38,992 nucleotides of DNA from Mycolicibacillus koreensis. GTDB lineage: Bacteria; Actinomycetota; Actinomycetes; Mycobacteriales; Mycobacteriaceae. The notes under the pieces are model-generated. The model was not told the DNA's origin, did not search any database, and worked only from the letters and a program-made list of their open reading frames with translations. Positions 32,346 to 38,992 of the stretch are shown here, one piece after another. The first letter of the stretch is position 1. The number at the start of each line of letters is the position of its first letter. A program made the translations under genes and the position numbers. The stretch spans positions 1 through 38,992 of the forward strand of contig NZ_NCXO01000040.1 of NCBI RefSeq assembly GCF_002104795.1. Reading direction: 5' to 3'.

Positions 32346-33855
32346 CCGACCCGACATCACGGTCGTCAACCCGGCCACCGGGGCGGTGGTGGGCCACGTC
32401 GTCGACCATGAGCCCGCCGCGGTGACGTCCGCGGTCGACGGACTGCGCGCCCACCAGTCGGCGTGGCTGCAGTTGGGCACCGCCGGGCGGGCCCGGTGGC
32501 TGCTGCGGTTCCAGGACTGGCTGCTCGATAATGCCGAGCACCTCAACGACGTCATCCAGTCCGAGACCGGCAAGACCCGGTTCGACACCGCCATCGAGGT
32601 GCCCGCCGCCATCGATCTGGTGCGCTACTGGAGCCGCAACGCCGCGACGTTCCTCGCCGACGACCATCCCGGCCCGCACAGCCCCTTCGGTCTGGCCAAA
32701 CGGTTGATCGTCACCCACCGGCCCTACCCGGTTGTCGGGATCATCACCCCGTGGAACCTGCCGCTGCTCAACCCGTGCTTCGATGCGTTCGCCGCGTTGA
32801 TGGCCGGGGCCGCGGTGCTGGTCAAACCGTCGGAGGAGACCCCGCTGAGCGCGCTGGAACTGGCGCGCGGCTGGGCCGAGATCGGCGCACCCCCGGTGTT
32901 CACCGTGCTGACCGGGCGCGGTGAGGCCGGACGTGCGGTCGTCGAAGCGGTCGATTTCGTGCAGTTCACCGGGTCGACGGTCACCGGCCGGGCGATCGCG
33001 AGGGCCTGCGCGGACACGTTGACCCCGCACAGTCTGGAACTCGGCGGCAAGGACCCGGCGATCGTGCTGGCCGACGCCGACGTGCAGCGCGCCGCCGCCG
33101 GCATCACCTACGGTGGCATGTTCAACTCCGGGCAGGTCTGCATCGCGGTGGAACGGGTCTACGTCGAGGCCGGCATCTACGACCGGTTCGTCGCGAGCCT
33201 GCTTGATGAGGTCGCCCGGCTGCGGCAGGGGGGGAACGGCCGCGGCTTCGATGTCGAGGTCGGTGCCATGGCCACCCGGGCGCAGTGCGACATCGTGCAA
33301 CGCCACGTCGATGACGCGGTCAGCCGCGGTGCGCAGATCCTGATGGGGGGCAAGGCCTCCGGAGATGGGGCGTTCTTCGAGCCGACGGTGCTCGCCGGTG
33401 TCGACCACACCATGACCTGCTTGCGGGAGGAGACGTTCGGGCCGGTGCTGCCGCTGGTCAAGGTCGCCGATGAGGAGGAGGCGGTGCGGCTGGCCAACGA
33501 TTCCGACTACGGGCTGTCGGCCACCATCTGGACCGGCGACCGTCGTCGCGGCGAGCGGTTGGCGCGTCGACTCGAGGTCGGTACGGTCAACATCAACGAC
33601 GCATTCGCCAACATGGTCAGCTTCGCCATCCCGATGGGCGGGTGGAAGCGTTCCGGGGTGGGGGCCCGCTTCGGCGGCCCGGCCGGGATCCGCAAGTACT
33701 GCCGCACCCAGGCCATCGTGGTGCCCCGCGGGCCGCAGCAGAAGCGTGAGCCGCTGTGGTATCCGGCGTCGCGCTGGCGCGCCGGGCTGGTCACCGTGCT
33801 GATGCGCGCCTTCGACGCCCGTGGCTGGCGCAAGCTTCCCCGTTGGCCGCGTTGA
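32329..33855 (+). CDS. Aldehyde dehydrogenase
   Basis: The 508-residue NAD(P)-dependent aldehyde dehydrogenase has all catalytic residues: N143 (PWN), K166, E237 (LELGGKDP) and nucleophile C271 (FNSGQVC). The C-terminal EETFGPVLPL and GGWKRSGVGARFG blocks are also present. A C-terminal extension of about 60 residues with basic and aromatic residues (PLWYPASRWRAGLVTVLMRAF) may bind membrane, as in SSDH-like mycobacterial relatives. It would oxidise aldehydes released by the oxygenases to acids for CoA activation. It closes the rightward unit, 8 bp from the convergent sulfatase stop. Confidence 0.94.
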   Translation: MPGLADRPDITVVNPATGAVVGHVVDHEPAAVTSAVDGLRAHQSAWLQLGTAGRARWLLRFQDWLLDNAEHLNDVIQSETGKTRFDTAIEVPAAIDLVRYWSRNAATFLADDHPGPHSPFGLAKRLIVTHRPYPVVGIITPWNLPLLNPCFDAFAALMAGAAVLVKPSEETPLSALELARGWAEIGAPPVFTVLTGRGEAGRAVVEAVDFVQFTGSTVTGRAIARACADTLTPHSLELGGKDPAIVLADADVQRAAAGITYGGMFNSGQVCIAVERVYVEAGIYDRFVASLLDEVARLRQGGNGRGFDVEVGAMATRAQCDIVQRHVDDAVSRGAQILMGGKASGDGAFFEPTVLAGVDHTMTCLREETFGPVLPLVKVADEEEAVRLANDSDYGLSATIWTGDRRRGERLARRLEVGTVNINDAFANMVSFAIPMGGWKRSGVGARFGGPAGIRKYCRTQAIVVPRGPQQKREPLWYPASRWRAGLVTVLMRAFDARGWRKLPRWPR

Positions 33856-33863
33856 GGTCGCGG

Positions 33864-35528
33864 TCAGCCCCCGCGTAGCCGCGCCAACTCGGCCATGTCG
33901 GCCAGTCCCTGGTCCTGCGCATCGCGGAGGAACTCTGGTAGCGGCGCGCGCAACTCGGGTAGCACTTCGTGGTCGAGAAGGTCCTGCAGGTCAGACTGTT
34001 TGCGGTGACGGCCGGCCTCGTTGACCCGTTCGGCCTTACCGTCGGCGATCGCGTAGTCATACAGTTCGTAGTCGACGGGCCGTGCGGTGTCGATGTCCAT
34101 GCTCCCGGGCCGCCAGTAGCAGTACCTGCCGAACTTCGCCTCGGGGGTTCGCAACCCGACGATATGGCTCGGTGCTGAGGTCGGGATCTCGCCCGGCGGG
34201 GGATTGTCACCGAATATGCCTTGGGTCTGGGGAGAATTCAGCAAGGTCGTGATCTCCTCCACGGACATGTCGTCGGTGGCGTGTGCGATCCACCGTCGGC
34301 CCGGGGCCGCGGCGTCGGCGGCGATCGCGGCGAGGTCCGCCCGGGCGGCCAGGTAGGCGTAGCGCGAATCCGATCGCCACCCCGACCCGCCGTGGGCGAT
34401 GGTGAGGAGCAGCCCGGCGAGGTCGGCGCTGGAGGTGAGTTGCGTCCGGGTGGTCCCGGGCGCGGGGGTCAGGTGCCCGGACGGGTCGCGCACGTACAAC
34501 GGGACCCGGATGCTCTCCTCGTAGAGCGCCGCCCCTTTGCCGCGCAGACCATGAGATCCGGCGTATTCGCCGTGGTCGGAGGTGAACACCACGATGGTGT
34601 TGTCATCGACTTCGGGGCGTGCGGCCACGATGTCGAGAACCCGGCCGATCTGGGCGTCCACCTCCTGGTGCAGCCACAGGTACATGTCCAGGCAGCGCGC
34701 CCACTGCGCCGGATCGTCGTAGGACATCGCCCCGGTCATCAGCGGCGACATGAATTCCAGGTAGTCGATCTGCAACTGCGGTTTGCCGTTTTGGCGCAAC
34801 TGGTCGGCGGTCGCGAAGTTCCCCGGCGGACGGTCGAATCGGTACGGGACATCCTCGGGCAGTGGGCTGCGCGGCCACCAGCAGATGTCGTGCGGGTTGA
34901 CCAGGGAGACGGTGGTGCACCACGGACCGGTGTCACCGTGGGCGTCGAACCACCCGGCGAACTGGTCGACGATCGACGGGTCCTGCTGCAAACCCTGGTT
35001 CGGGGCGCCGTTGGGTGAGGGGTAGGTGCCGCCGGAGAAACCGTGGACGTCGAGACCGTCGGGGGTGGTGTCGGCGTGGTGGCCGAGGTGCCATTTGCCC
35101 CACCACCAGGTGTCGTAGCCGGCGTCGCGCAACATGGTTCCCCAGGTCGGAAACCGCGGTGCCAGCGTCGATTCGGTGCGCCCCACACCGGTGAACAGGC
35201 AGCCGGTCTGATGGGAGTACAACCCAGTGGTCAGCACTCCACGCGACGGGGTGCACATCGCCGAGGCGCTGTAATGCGACGTGAAGGTGACGCTGCGTCG
35301 CTGAAGCTCATCGAGGCGGGGCAGCAGCGCACCCAACTGCGCCGACGCGGGGAACCACTGCGGGGCACGCATCTGGTCGACGAGGATGACCAGGATGTTC
35401 GGTCGCCCACCGGAGTGCGCGTCGGTGCGGGGTCTGCGCAGCAACTCGTAGCCGCCCCAGCCCACGGCTGCCGCCCCGGCGAGCGCCGCCGCTCCGCCGA
35501 GGGCCGATCGTCGATTCACCTGCACCAC
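33864..35528 (-). CDS. Tat-exported sulfatase
   Basis: The 554-residue product hydrolyses a sulfate ester. The formylglycine site is C92 in MCTPSRG, with the metal-binding D51 (ILVDQM) and the SDHGEYAGSHG segment. The N-terminus VNRRSALGGAAALAGAAAVG is a twin-arginine signal, so the enzyme is exported folded. GTG 35528 (or the in-frame GTG 35525 or 35519) is chosen because a TACCCT -10 box lies 7 nt upstream, a leaderless arrangement, and because it starts just before the Tat signal. It needs a formylglycine-generating enzyme, not found here. It is transcribed alone, convergent with the ALDH gene. Substrate unknown; it may not belong to the carotenoid-type pathway. Confidence 0.9.
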   Translation of the reverse strand: MVQVNRRSALGGAAALAGAAAVGWGGYELLRRPRTDAHSGGRPNILVILVDQMRAPQWFPASAQLGALLPRLDELQRRSVTFTSHYSASAMCTPSRGVLTTGLYSHQTGCLFTGVGRTESTLAPRFPTWGTMLRDAGYDTWWWGKWHLGHHADTTPDGLDVHGFSGGTYPSPNGAPNQGLQQDPSIVDQFAGWFDAHGDTGPWCTTVSLVNPHDICWWPRSPLPEDVPYRFDRPPGNFATADQLRQNGKPQLQIDYLEFMSPLMTGAMSYDDPAQWARCLDMYLWLHQEVDAQIGRVLDIVAARPEVDDNTIVVFTSDHGEYAGSHGLRGKGAALYEESIRVPLYVRDPSGHLTPAPGTTRTQLTSSADLAGLLLTIAHGGSGWRSDSRYAYLAARADLAAIAADAAAPGRRWIAHATDDMSVEEITTLLNSPQTQGIFGDNPPPGEIPTSAPSHIVGLRTPEAKFGRYCYWRPGSMDIDTARPVDYELYDYAIADGKAERVNEAGRHRKQSDLQDLLDHEVLPELRAPLPEFLRDAQDQGLADMAELARLRGG

Positions 35529-35535
35529 GGGAATC

Positions 35536-35541
35536 AGGGTA
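35536..35541 (-). promoter_or_regulatory. -10 box of a leaderless sulfatase transcript
   Basis: TACCCT on the minus strand ends 7 nt before GTG 35528, and no Shine-Dalgarno sequence lies between. This matches the TANNNT -10 and 5'-GTG pattern of mycobacterial leaderless mRNAs. No clear -35 box is seen. Confidence 0.45.
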
Positions 35542-35574
35542 GACGCCGATCGGGGCCGACACGGCGCCGATGCC

Positions 35575-35650
35575 GACTGAAATCGACGCTCAGGTGGACA
35601 CACGACCCCGTATATCGGGGTGTATGTCCATGGGGGCGTCGATTTCAGTC
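35575..35650. repeat. 76-bp nested palindrome
   Basis: Perfect 15-bp outer arms, GACTGAAATCGACGC (35575-35589) and its complement (35636-35650), enclose a symmetric 5/5 mismatch. Then come TGGACA/TGTCCA (35595-35600 and 35625-35630) and an inner ACCCCG-TATAT-CGGGGT hairpin (35605-35621). The axis is at about 35613. It lies between the stop of the hydrolase gene and the sulfatase promoter. It could be a terminator-like RNA, a large operator or a small mobile palindrome. Confidence 0.9.
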
Positions 35651-35655
35651 ACTAA

Positions 35656-35721
35656 CCCCACCGGAGGGCCCCACCGGAGGCCCCCACCGGAGGCCCCCAC
35701 CGCAGGCCCCTGCAGAGGGCC
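35656..35721. repeat. 13-bp tandem repeat, about five degenerate copies
   Basis: Units close to CCCACCGGAGGCC follow head to tail: the first is 14 bp, the next two are identical, the fourth has one change and the fifth is decayed. The array ends about 20 bp from the hydrolase stop codon, directly beside the palindrome. It is non-coding as far as can be seen. Confidence 0.85.
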
Positions 35722-35739
35722 AGCCCTACTGCAGCGGCC

Positions 35740-36579
35740 CTACCGCAGCAGTGCCACCACCCGGTCTTCGATGCTGGCGGGGTCGGCATCCGAGTCGGTC
35801 TCGGTGGTCTTGGGCAGCACCACGTCCGGGTCGGCGAAGTCGCGGTAGGTTTTGTCCCCGGAAAGCTCGTAGAGCAGATATCCGGTCAGCAGTGCCCGCA
35901 CCGTCTTCTGGGTGCCGCGGTCACCGCCGGGCAAGCCGAGCAGCCGGGTCAGCCGCCGTCCTTCCACCGGGCCTGCGATGTCGGACTTGGCCACGGTGCG
36001 CAGCACCGCGTGCGGCCATGCCCGCGCCAACCCCGCCGCGTCGCAGCGCAACCCGGTGGCGTCATCGGCGGTGGCCAACACCATCGCCGGAACGGGCAGG
36101 TCGGCGGCCGGCTGCCGGGCCGACGGGGAGGTGACCGTGGGGAACACCGCCGCCACCGCCCGTGGTTTGGTCGGCATCCCCGCGGCGGCGAACACCGCCG
36201 CCGAAGCACCGAAACCATGGCCGGCCAGGCCGAGCTTGGTGGGGTGCACGCTGATGCGGCCCGGCCCCAGCCGCACCCCGGATGCGATGTCGAGGGCGGT
36301 GCCCATGTCGAACGCCAGGTTCAGGACCGACGGGGCCACGCTGCGCTCGGTGTTGGGGGCCGCCGCGACGATCCCCCAGGACGCCAGATGTTCCAGCAGT
36401 CGGCGATAGTGGGACACCGGTGTGACCCAATCGTGGCCGAACGCGACCGCGGGGAGGTTCAGCCCCGACTCCGGGGTGTAGACCACCCCGGGCAGACCGG
36501 CAAAGGCCAGGTCACCGCGCAGAACGCGGTGTGGACCACGCCGGGTCAAGGCGGTGAAAAGCTTCCGTGTGCTGCCCAC
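35740..36579 (-). CDS. Alpha/beta-hydrolase-fold protein lacking the nucleophile serine (Rv3438-type)
   Basis: The 279-residue product resembles dienelactone-hydrolase/cutinase-like proteins: VVYTPESGLNLPAVAFGHDW, SHYRRLLEHLASWGIVAAAPN and the nucleophile-elbow region KLGLAGHGFGASAAVFAAAG. The elbow is G-H-G-F-G, with Gly122 where the catalytic Ser should be. The length and the position divergent from glmS agree with M. tuberculosis Rv3438 as remembered, so this is probably the native neighbour of glmS rather than part of the accessory block. GTG 36579 is chosen because a TACGGT -10 box lies 6 nt upstream (leaderless). Function unknown; catalysis by the usual Ser mechanism is unlikely. Confidence 0.78.
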   Translation of the reverse strand: MGSTRKLFTALTRRGPHRVLRGDLAFAGLPGVVYTPESGLNLPAVAFGHDWVTPVSHYRRLLEHLASWGIVAAAPNTERSVAPSVLNLAFDMGTALDIASGVRLGPGRISVHPTKLGLAGHGFGASAAVFAAAGMPTKPRAVAAVFPTVTSPSARQPAADLPVPAMVLATADDATGLRCDAAGLARAWPHAVLRTVAKSDIAGPVEGRRLTRLLGLPGGDRGTQKTVRALLTGYLLYELSGDKTYRDFADPDVVLPKTTETDSDADPASIEDRVVALLR

Positions 36580-36585
36580 CTGATG

Positions 36586-36636
36586 ACCGTAACGCACGTG
36601 CGCAGCCGGAGGCGGGCGGCCGGGCTGCATTACCCT
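36586..36636. promoter_or_regulatory. Divergent promoters of glmS and the hydrolase-fold gene
   Basis: TACCCT (36631-36636, plus strand) ends 8 nt before the glmS ATG. TACGGT on the minus strand (36591-36586) ends 6 nt before GTG 36579. Both fit leaderless or very short leaders. No hairpin resembling a glmS ribozyme is present. Confidence 0.4.
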
Positions 36637-36644
36637 GGCAGGTT

Positions 36645-38510
36645 ATGTGCGGCATCATCGGCTACGTGGGGCATCGGCCCGCCCACGGCATCGTCGTCGA
36701 CGCCCTGCGGCGGATGGAGTACCGCGGCTACGACTCGGCCGGAATCGCCCTGGCCGACGGCGCCGGCGCCTTGACCGTGGCCCGCCGGGCCGGACAGCTG
36801 GCCAACTTGGAAGCCGCGCTGGCCGAGATGGATCCGGCGCTGCTGACCGGCAGCACCGGTCTGGGTCACACCCGCTGGGCCACCCACGGTCGACCCACCG
36901 ACCGCAACGCCCACCCGCACCGCGACGCCTCCGGGCAGATCGCGGTGGTCCACAACGGCATCATCGAGAACTACGCCACTTTGCGCCACGACCTGGAGGA
37001 CGCCGGGGTGGAGTTCGCGAGTGACACCGACACCGAGGTCGCGGTGCACCTGGTCGCCGGGGCCTACCGGCAGGGCCCGACCGCCGGGGATTTCGTCGCC
37101 TCGGTGCTGGCGGTGCTGCCCCGGTTGGAGGGGCATTTCACGCTGGTGTTCGCCAGCGCCGACAACCCCGACACGATCGTGGCGGCACGGCGCTCCACCC
37201 CACTGGTGCTCGGCGTCGGCGACGGGGAGATGTTCGTCGCCTCGGATGTGGCGGCGTTCATCGAGCACACCCGCGAAGCGGTCGAACTCGGCCAGGACCG
37301 GGTGGTGGTGATCACCGCCGACGGCTACCGCGTCACCGACTTCCACGGCGTGCCCGACGAGGGCAGTGCGCGGCACTTCCACATCGACTGGGACCTGTCG
37401 GCCGCCGAGAAGGGCGGCTACGAGTACTTCATGCTCAAGGAGATCGCCGAGCAGCCCGCGGCGGTCGCCGACACCCTGCTGGGGCATTTCGTCGACGGAC
37501 GCATCGTGCTCGACGAGCAGCGCCTCGGCGATCAGGAACTGCGCGACATCGACAAGGTGTTCGTGGTGGCCTGCGGCACCGCCTACCACTCGGGCCTGCT
37601 GGCCAAATACGCCATCGAGCACTGGACCCGGCTGCCCGTCGAGGTCGAGCTGGCCAGCGAGTTCCGCTACCGCGACCCGGTGCTCGACCGTTCCACCCTG
37701 GTGGTGGCGATCAGCCAGTCCGGCGAGACCGCCGACACGTTGGAGGCGGTGCGCCACGCCAAGGAACAGAAAGCCAAGGTGCTGGCGGTCTGCAACACCA
37801 ACGGCAGCCAGATCCCGCGGGAATGCGACGCGGTGCTCTACACCCGCGCCGGCCCCGAGATCGGGGTCGCCTCCACGAAGACGTTTTTGGCTCAGGTCAC
37901 GGCGAACTACCTGGTCGGGTTGGCGCTGGCGCAGGCGCGCGGCACCAAATACCCCGACGAGGTGGCTCGCGAATACCACGAACTGGAGGCGATGCCGGAC
38001 CTGGTCGCCCAGGTCCTCGACGGCATCGACTCGGTCTCCGCGCTGGCGCAGCGGTTCGCCAGGTCACCGGCGGTGCTGTTCTTGGGCCGCCACGTCGGGT
38101 TCCCGGTCGCTCTGGAGGGAGCGCTGAAACTCAAAGAGCTCGCCTACATGCACGCCGAAGGGTTCGCTGCCGGGGAACTCAAACACGGCCCGATCGCGCT
38201 GATCGAGGACGATCTGCCGGTGATCGTGATCATGCCGTCGCCGAAGATGGCGGTGTTGCACGCCAAGCTGCTCTCCAACATCCGGGAGATCCAGGCGCGC
38301 GGTGCAGTCACCATCGTCATCGCCGAGGAGGGCGATGAGACGGTGCGCCCGTTCGCCGATCACCTCATCGAGATCCCGGCGGTCTCCACGCTGTTGCAGC
38401 CGCTGCTGTCGACGATTCCGCTGCAGGTGTTCGCCGCCGGGGTGGCGCAGGCCCGCGGCTACGACGTGGACAAGCCGAGGAACCTGGCGAAGTCCGTCAC
38501 CGTCGAGTAG
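36645..38510 (+). CDS. glmS: Glutamine-fructose-6-phosphate aminotransferase (isomerising)
   Basis: GlmS makes glucosamine-6-phosphate from fructose-6-phosphate and glutamine, the first committed step to UDP-GlcNAc in the cytoplasm. The 621-residue protein begins MCGIIGYVGHRPA, so Cys becomes the N-terminal glutaminase nucleophile. It has GHTRWATHG, the two SIS domains (ACGTAYHSG, ISQSGETADTLEA, TKTFLAQV) and the C-terminal AEGFAAGELKHGPIALI and ending DKPRNLAKSVTVE. ATG 36645 is fixed by the required N-terminal Cys. Its product is the substrate of GlmM at 2485-3822; in M. tuberculosis only about four small genes separate the two. Confidence 0.98.
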   Translation: MCGIIGYVGHRPAHGIVVDALRRMEYRGYDSAGIALADGAGALTVARRAGQLANLEAALAEMDPALLTGSTGLGHTRWATHGRPTDRNAHPHRDASGQIAVVHNGIIENYATLRHDLEDAGVEFASDTDTEVAVHLVAGAYRQGPTAGDFVASVLAVLPRLEGHFTLVFASADNPDTIVAARRSTPLVLGVGDGEMFVASDVAAFIEHTREAVELGQDRVVVITADGYRVTDFHGVPDEGSARHFHIDWDLSAAEKGGYEYFMLKEIAEQPAAVADTLLGHFVDGRIVLDEQRLGDQELRDIDKVFVVACGTAYHSGLLAKYAIEHWTRLPVEVELASEFRYRDPVLDRSTLVVAISQSGETADTLEAVRHAKEQKAKVLAVCNTNGSQIPRECDAVLYTRAGPEIGVASTKTFLAQVTANYLVGLALAQARGTKYPDEVAREYHELEAMPDLVAQVLDGIDSVSALAQRFARSPAVLFLGRHVGFPVALEGALKLKELAYMHAEGFAAGELKHGPIALIEDDLPVIVIMPSPKMAVLHAKLLSNIREIQARGAVTIVIAEEGDETVRPFADHLIEIPAVSTLLQPLLSTIPLQVFAAGVAQARGYDVDKPRNLAKSVTVE

Positions 38511-38551
38511 CGCGTCCGCCGGTCGACAGCACAGCAAACGAGGAGACTGCA

Positions 38552-38599
38552 ATGGTCTGCACTGCATCCGCGAGGATCCGAACCCCTAGGCCTGCCTGA
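38552..38599 (+). CDS. Possible 15-residue leader peptide
   Basis: ATG 38552 follows a strong CGAGGAG ribosome-binding site by 6 nt and opens a 15-codon frame (MVCTASARIRTPRPA). Its TGA overlaps the ATG of the next gene, which has no ribosome-binding site of its own. This could be a coupling leader peptide. It is too short for support beyond its signals. Confidence 0.3.
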   Translation: MVCTASARIRTPRPA

Positions 38600-38973
38600 T
38601 GAGGCCGGGCCGGCCGGCGAAATCTCGTACGGGGTTATTCGCGCTCGGGCGCGACTCAGATGACGATGAGGATCTCGCTGTAGCGATGCGGACTGAGTTG
38701 CAACCCGCTTCAGCAGTGCTGACCCCCGAGAACGTGCCGGAACGGTTGGTGGTGCCAGCCTTCCCGGTCGATGGTGACGGCTTCTCCCGGATTGAAATTC
38801 AGCTGATCCTCTCAGGGGATAGCTTGTTGGCTGTCGGGTTCACCACCCGTGAACTTCTCATCGAGCGAATGGGTGCGTGGCAGCCCTGGGTAAGCATTCC
38901 GGTGAACCGATTGGTGGCTCTTCACCACGAACCTGGGAGATGGGGAGTCCGGGCGACACGCCGCGAACGGTGA
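38599..38973 (+). CDS. Small uncharacterised protein, possibly SAV_915-like
   Basis: The 124-residue frame has a disordered, acidic N-terminus and a folded part from about residue 30: VPAFPVDGDGFSRIEIQLIL, LLAVGFTTRELLIERMGAWQ and PWVSIPVNRLVALH. The pattern of paired strands, 'GFTT/S' and an aromatic 'QPWV' resembles the small SAV_915-type actinobacterial proteins as remembered; this is weak. ATG 38599 (overlapping the leader peptide) and ATG 38686 are both possible; the latter keeps only the conserved-looking part. Base composition is less GC-rich than in glmS. No known neighbour of glmS in M. tuberculosis matches it. Confidence 0.5.
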   Translation: MRPGRPAKSRTGLFALGRDSDDDEDLAVAMRTELQPASAVLTPENVPERLVVPAFPVDGDGFSRIEIQLILSGDSLLAVGFTTRELLIERMGAWQPWVSIPVNRLVALHHEPGRWGVRATRRER

Positions 38974-38992
38974 AATGAACTGATCGTGGGCC

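Noticed and set aside
33864..35528. Sulfatase as part of the polyene pathway
   Set aside because: It is transcribed alone and convergent, has its own promoter, and nothing links its substrate to the cluster.
35656..35721. CRISPR-like array
   Set aside because: Units of 13 bp are contiguous with no spacers and no cas genes nearby; it is a simple tandem repeat.
3823..35739. Integrative element with integrase, tRNA site or transposase
   Set aside because: No such gene, tRNA or IS end was seen at either junction; insertion is inferred only from gene order.
36580..36644. glmS ribozyme or riboswitch
   Set aside because: The gap is only 65 bp with two promoters, has no suitable pairing, and the -10 box lies 8 nt before the ATG.

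Overview
The window is high-GC DNA from a mycobacterium (Mycobacteriaceae, probably an environmental species). The evidence is an ESX-4-type mycosin next to rplM-rpsI-glmM, a complete yrbEAB-mceABCDEF operon with a Mce-associated protein, an F420-type luciferase-like oxidoreductase, frequent GTG starts and several probable leaderless promoters. The species cannot be named from the sequence alone.

Layout. 1-3.8 kb is housekeeping: a mycosin gene running off the left edge on the minus strand, then the rplM-rpsI-glmM operon on the plus strand. 36.6-38.5 kb is housekeeping again (glmS), with a divergent alpha/beta-hydrolase-fold gene beside it and a small unrecognised gene after it. Between glmM and glmS lie about 31 kb of accessory genes with no tRNA, integrase or transposase visible. 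This block starts with an LLM oxidoreductase and a secreted RsiV/MPT64-like protein, and ends with a Tat-exported sulfatase and a 76-bp nested palindrome.

The core of the block is two large divergent transcription units that meet at about 18.55 kb. The leftward unit (18.5 to 5.7 kb) is P450 - yrbEA - yrbEB - mceA to mceF - Mce-associated protein - D27-like (DUF4033) carotene-isomerase homologue - carotenoid cleavage oxygenase. Almost every junction is abutting or a 4-bp stop/start overlap, so the two apocarotenoid-type enzymes are the last genes of an Mce lipid-import operon. The rightward unit (18.6 to 33.9 kb) is SDR - Rieske oxygenase - TetR regulator - ThDP-dependent E1 alpha and beta - acyl-CoA synthetase - two acyl-CoA dehydrogenases - ferredoxin/DUF35 fusion - thiolase-fold lipid-transfer protein - small ferredoxin - stand-alone lipoyl domain - second carotenoid oxygenase - MDR reductase - aldehyde dehydrogenase.

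How it may work together (inference). The Mce system would import a hydrophobic, possibly isoprenoid substrate. The D27-like protein and the two non-haem-iron oxygenases would isomerise and cleave a conjugated polyene or related side chain. The P450, Rieske enzyme, SDR, MDR and ALDH would oxidise the fragments. The synthetase, dehydrogenase pair and DUF35/thiolase pair would shorten an acyl-CoA side chain in the way the cholesterol igr genes do (chsE1E2, chsH2, ltp2). Two similar 12-bp TTGK-N4-CCAA sites, one at the divergent promoter and one at the E1-alpha promoter, are good candidates for operators of the embedded TetR protein. The pairing of D27-like isomerase, two cleavage oxygenases and a P450 resembles the enzyme set of plant strigolactone synthesis and is the most interesting feature here; the substrate remains unknown. 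Both a mycosin lacking its catalytic Ser and a hydrolase lacking its nucleophile Ser occur at the flanks.
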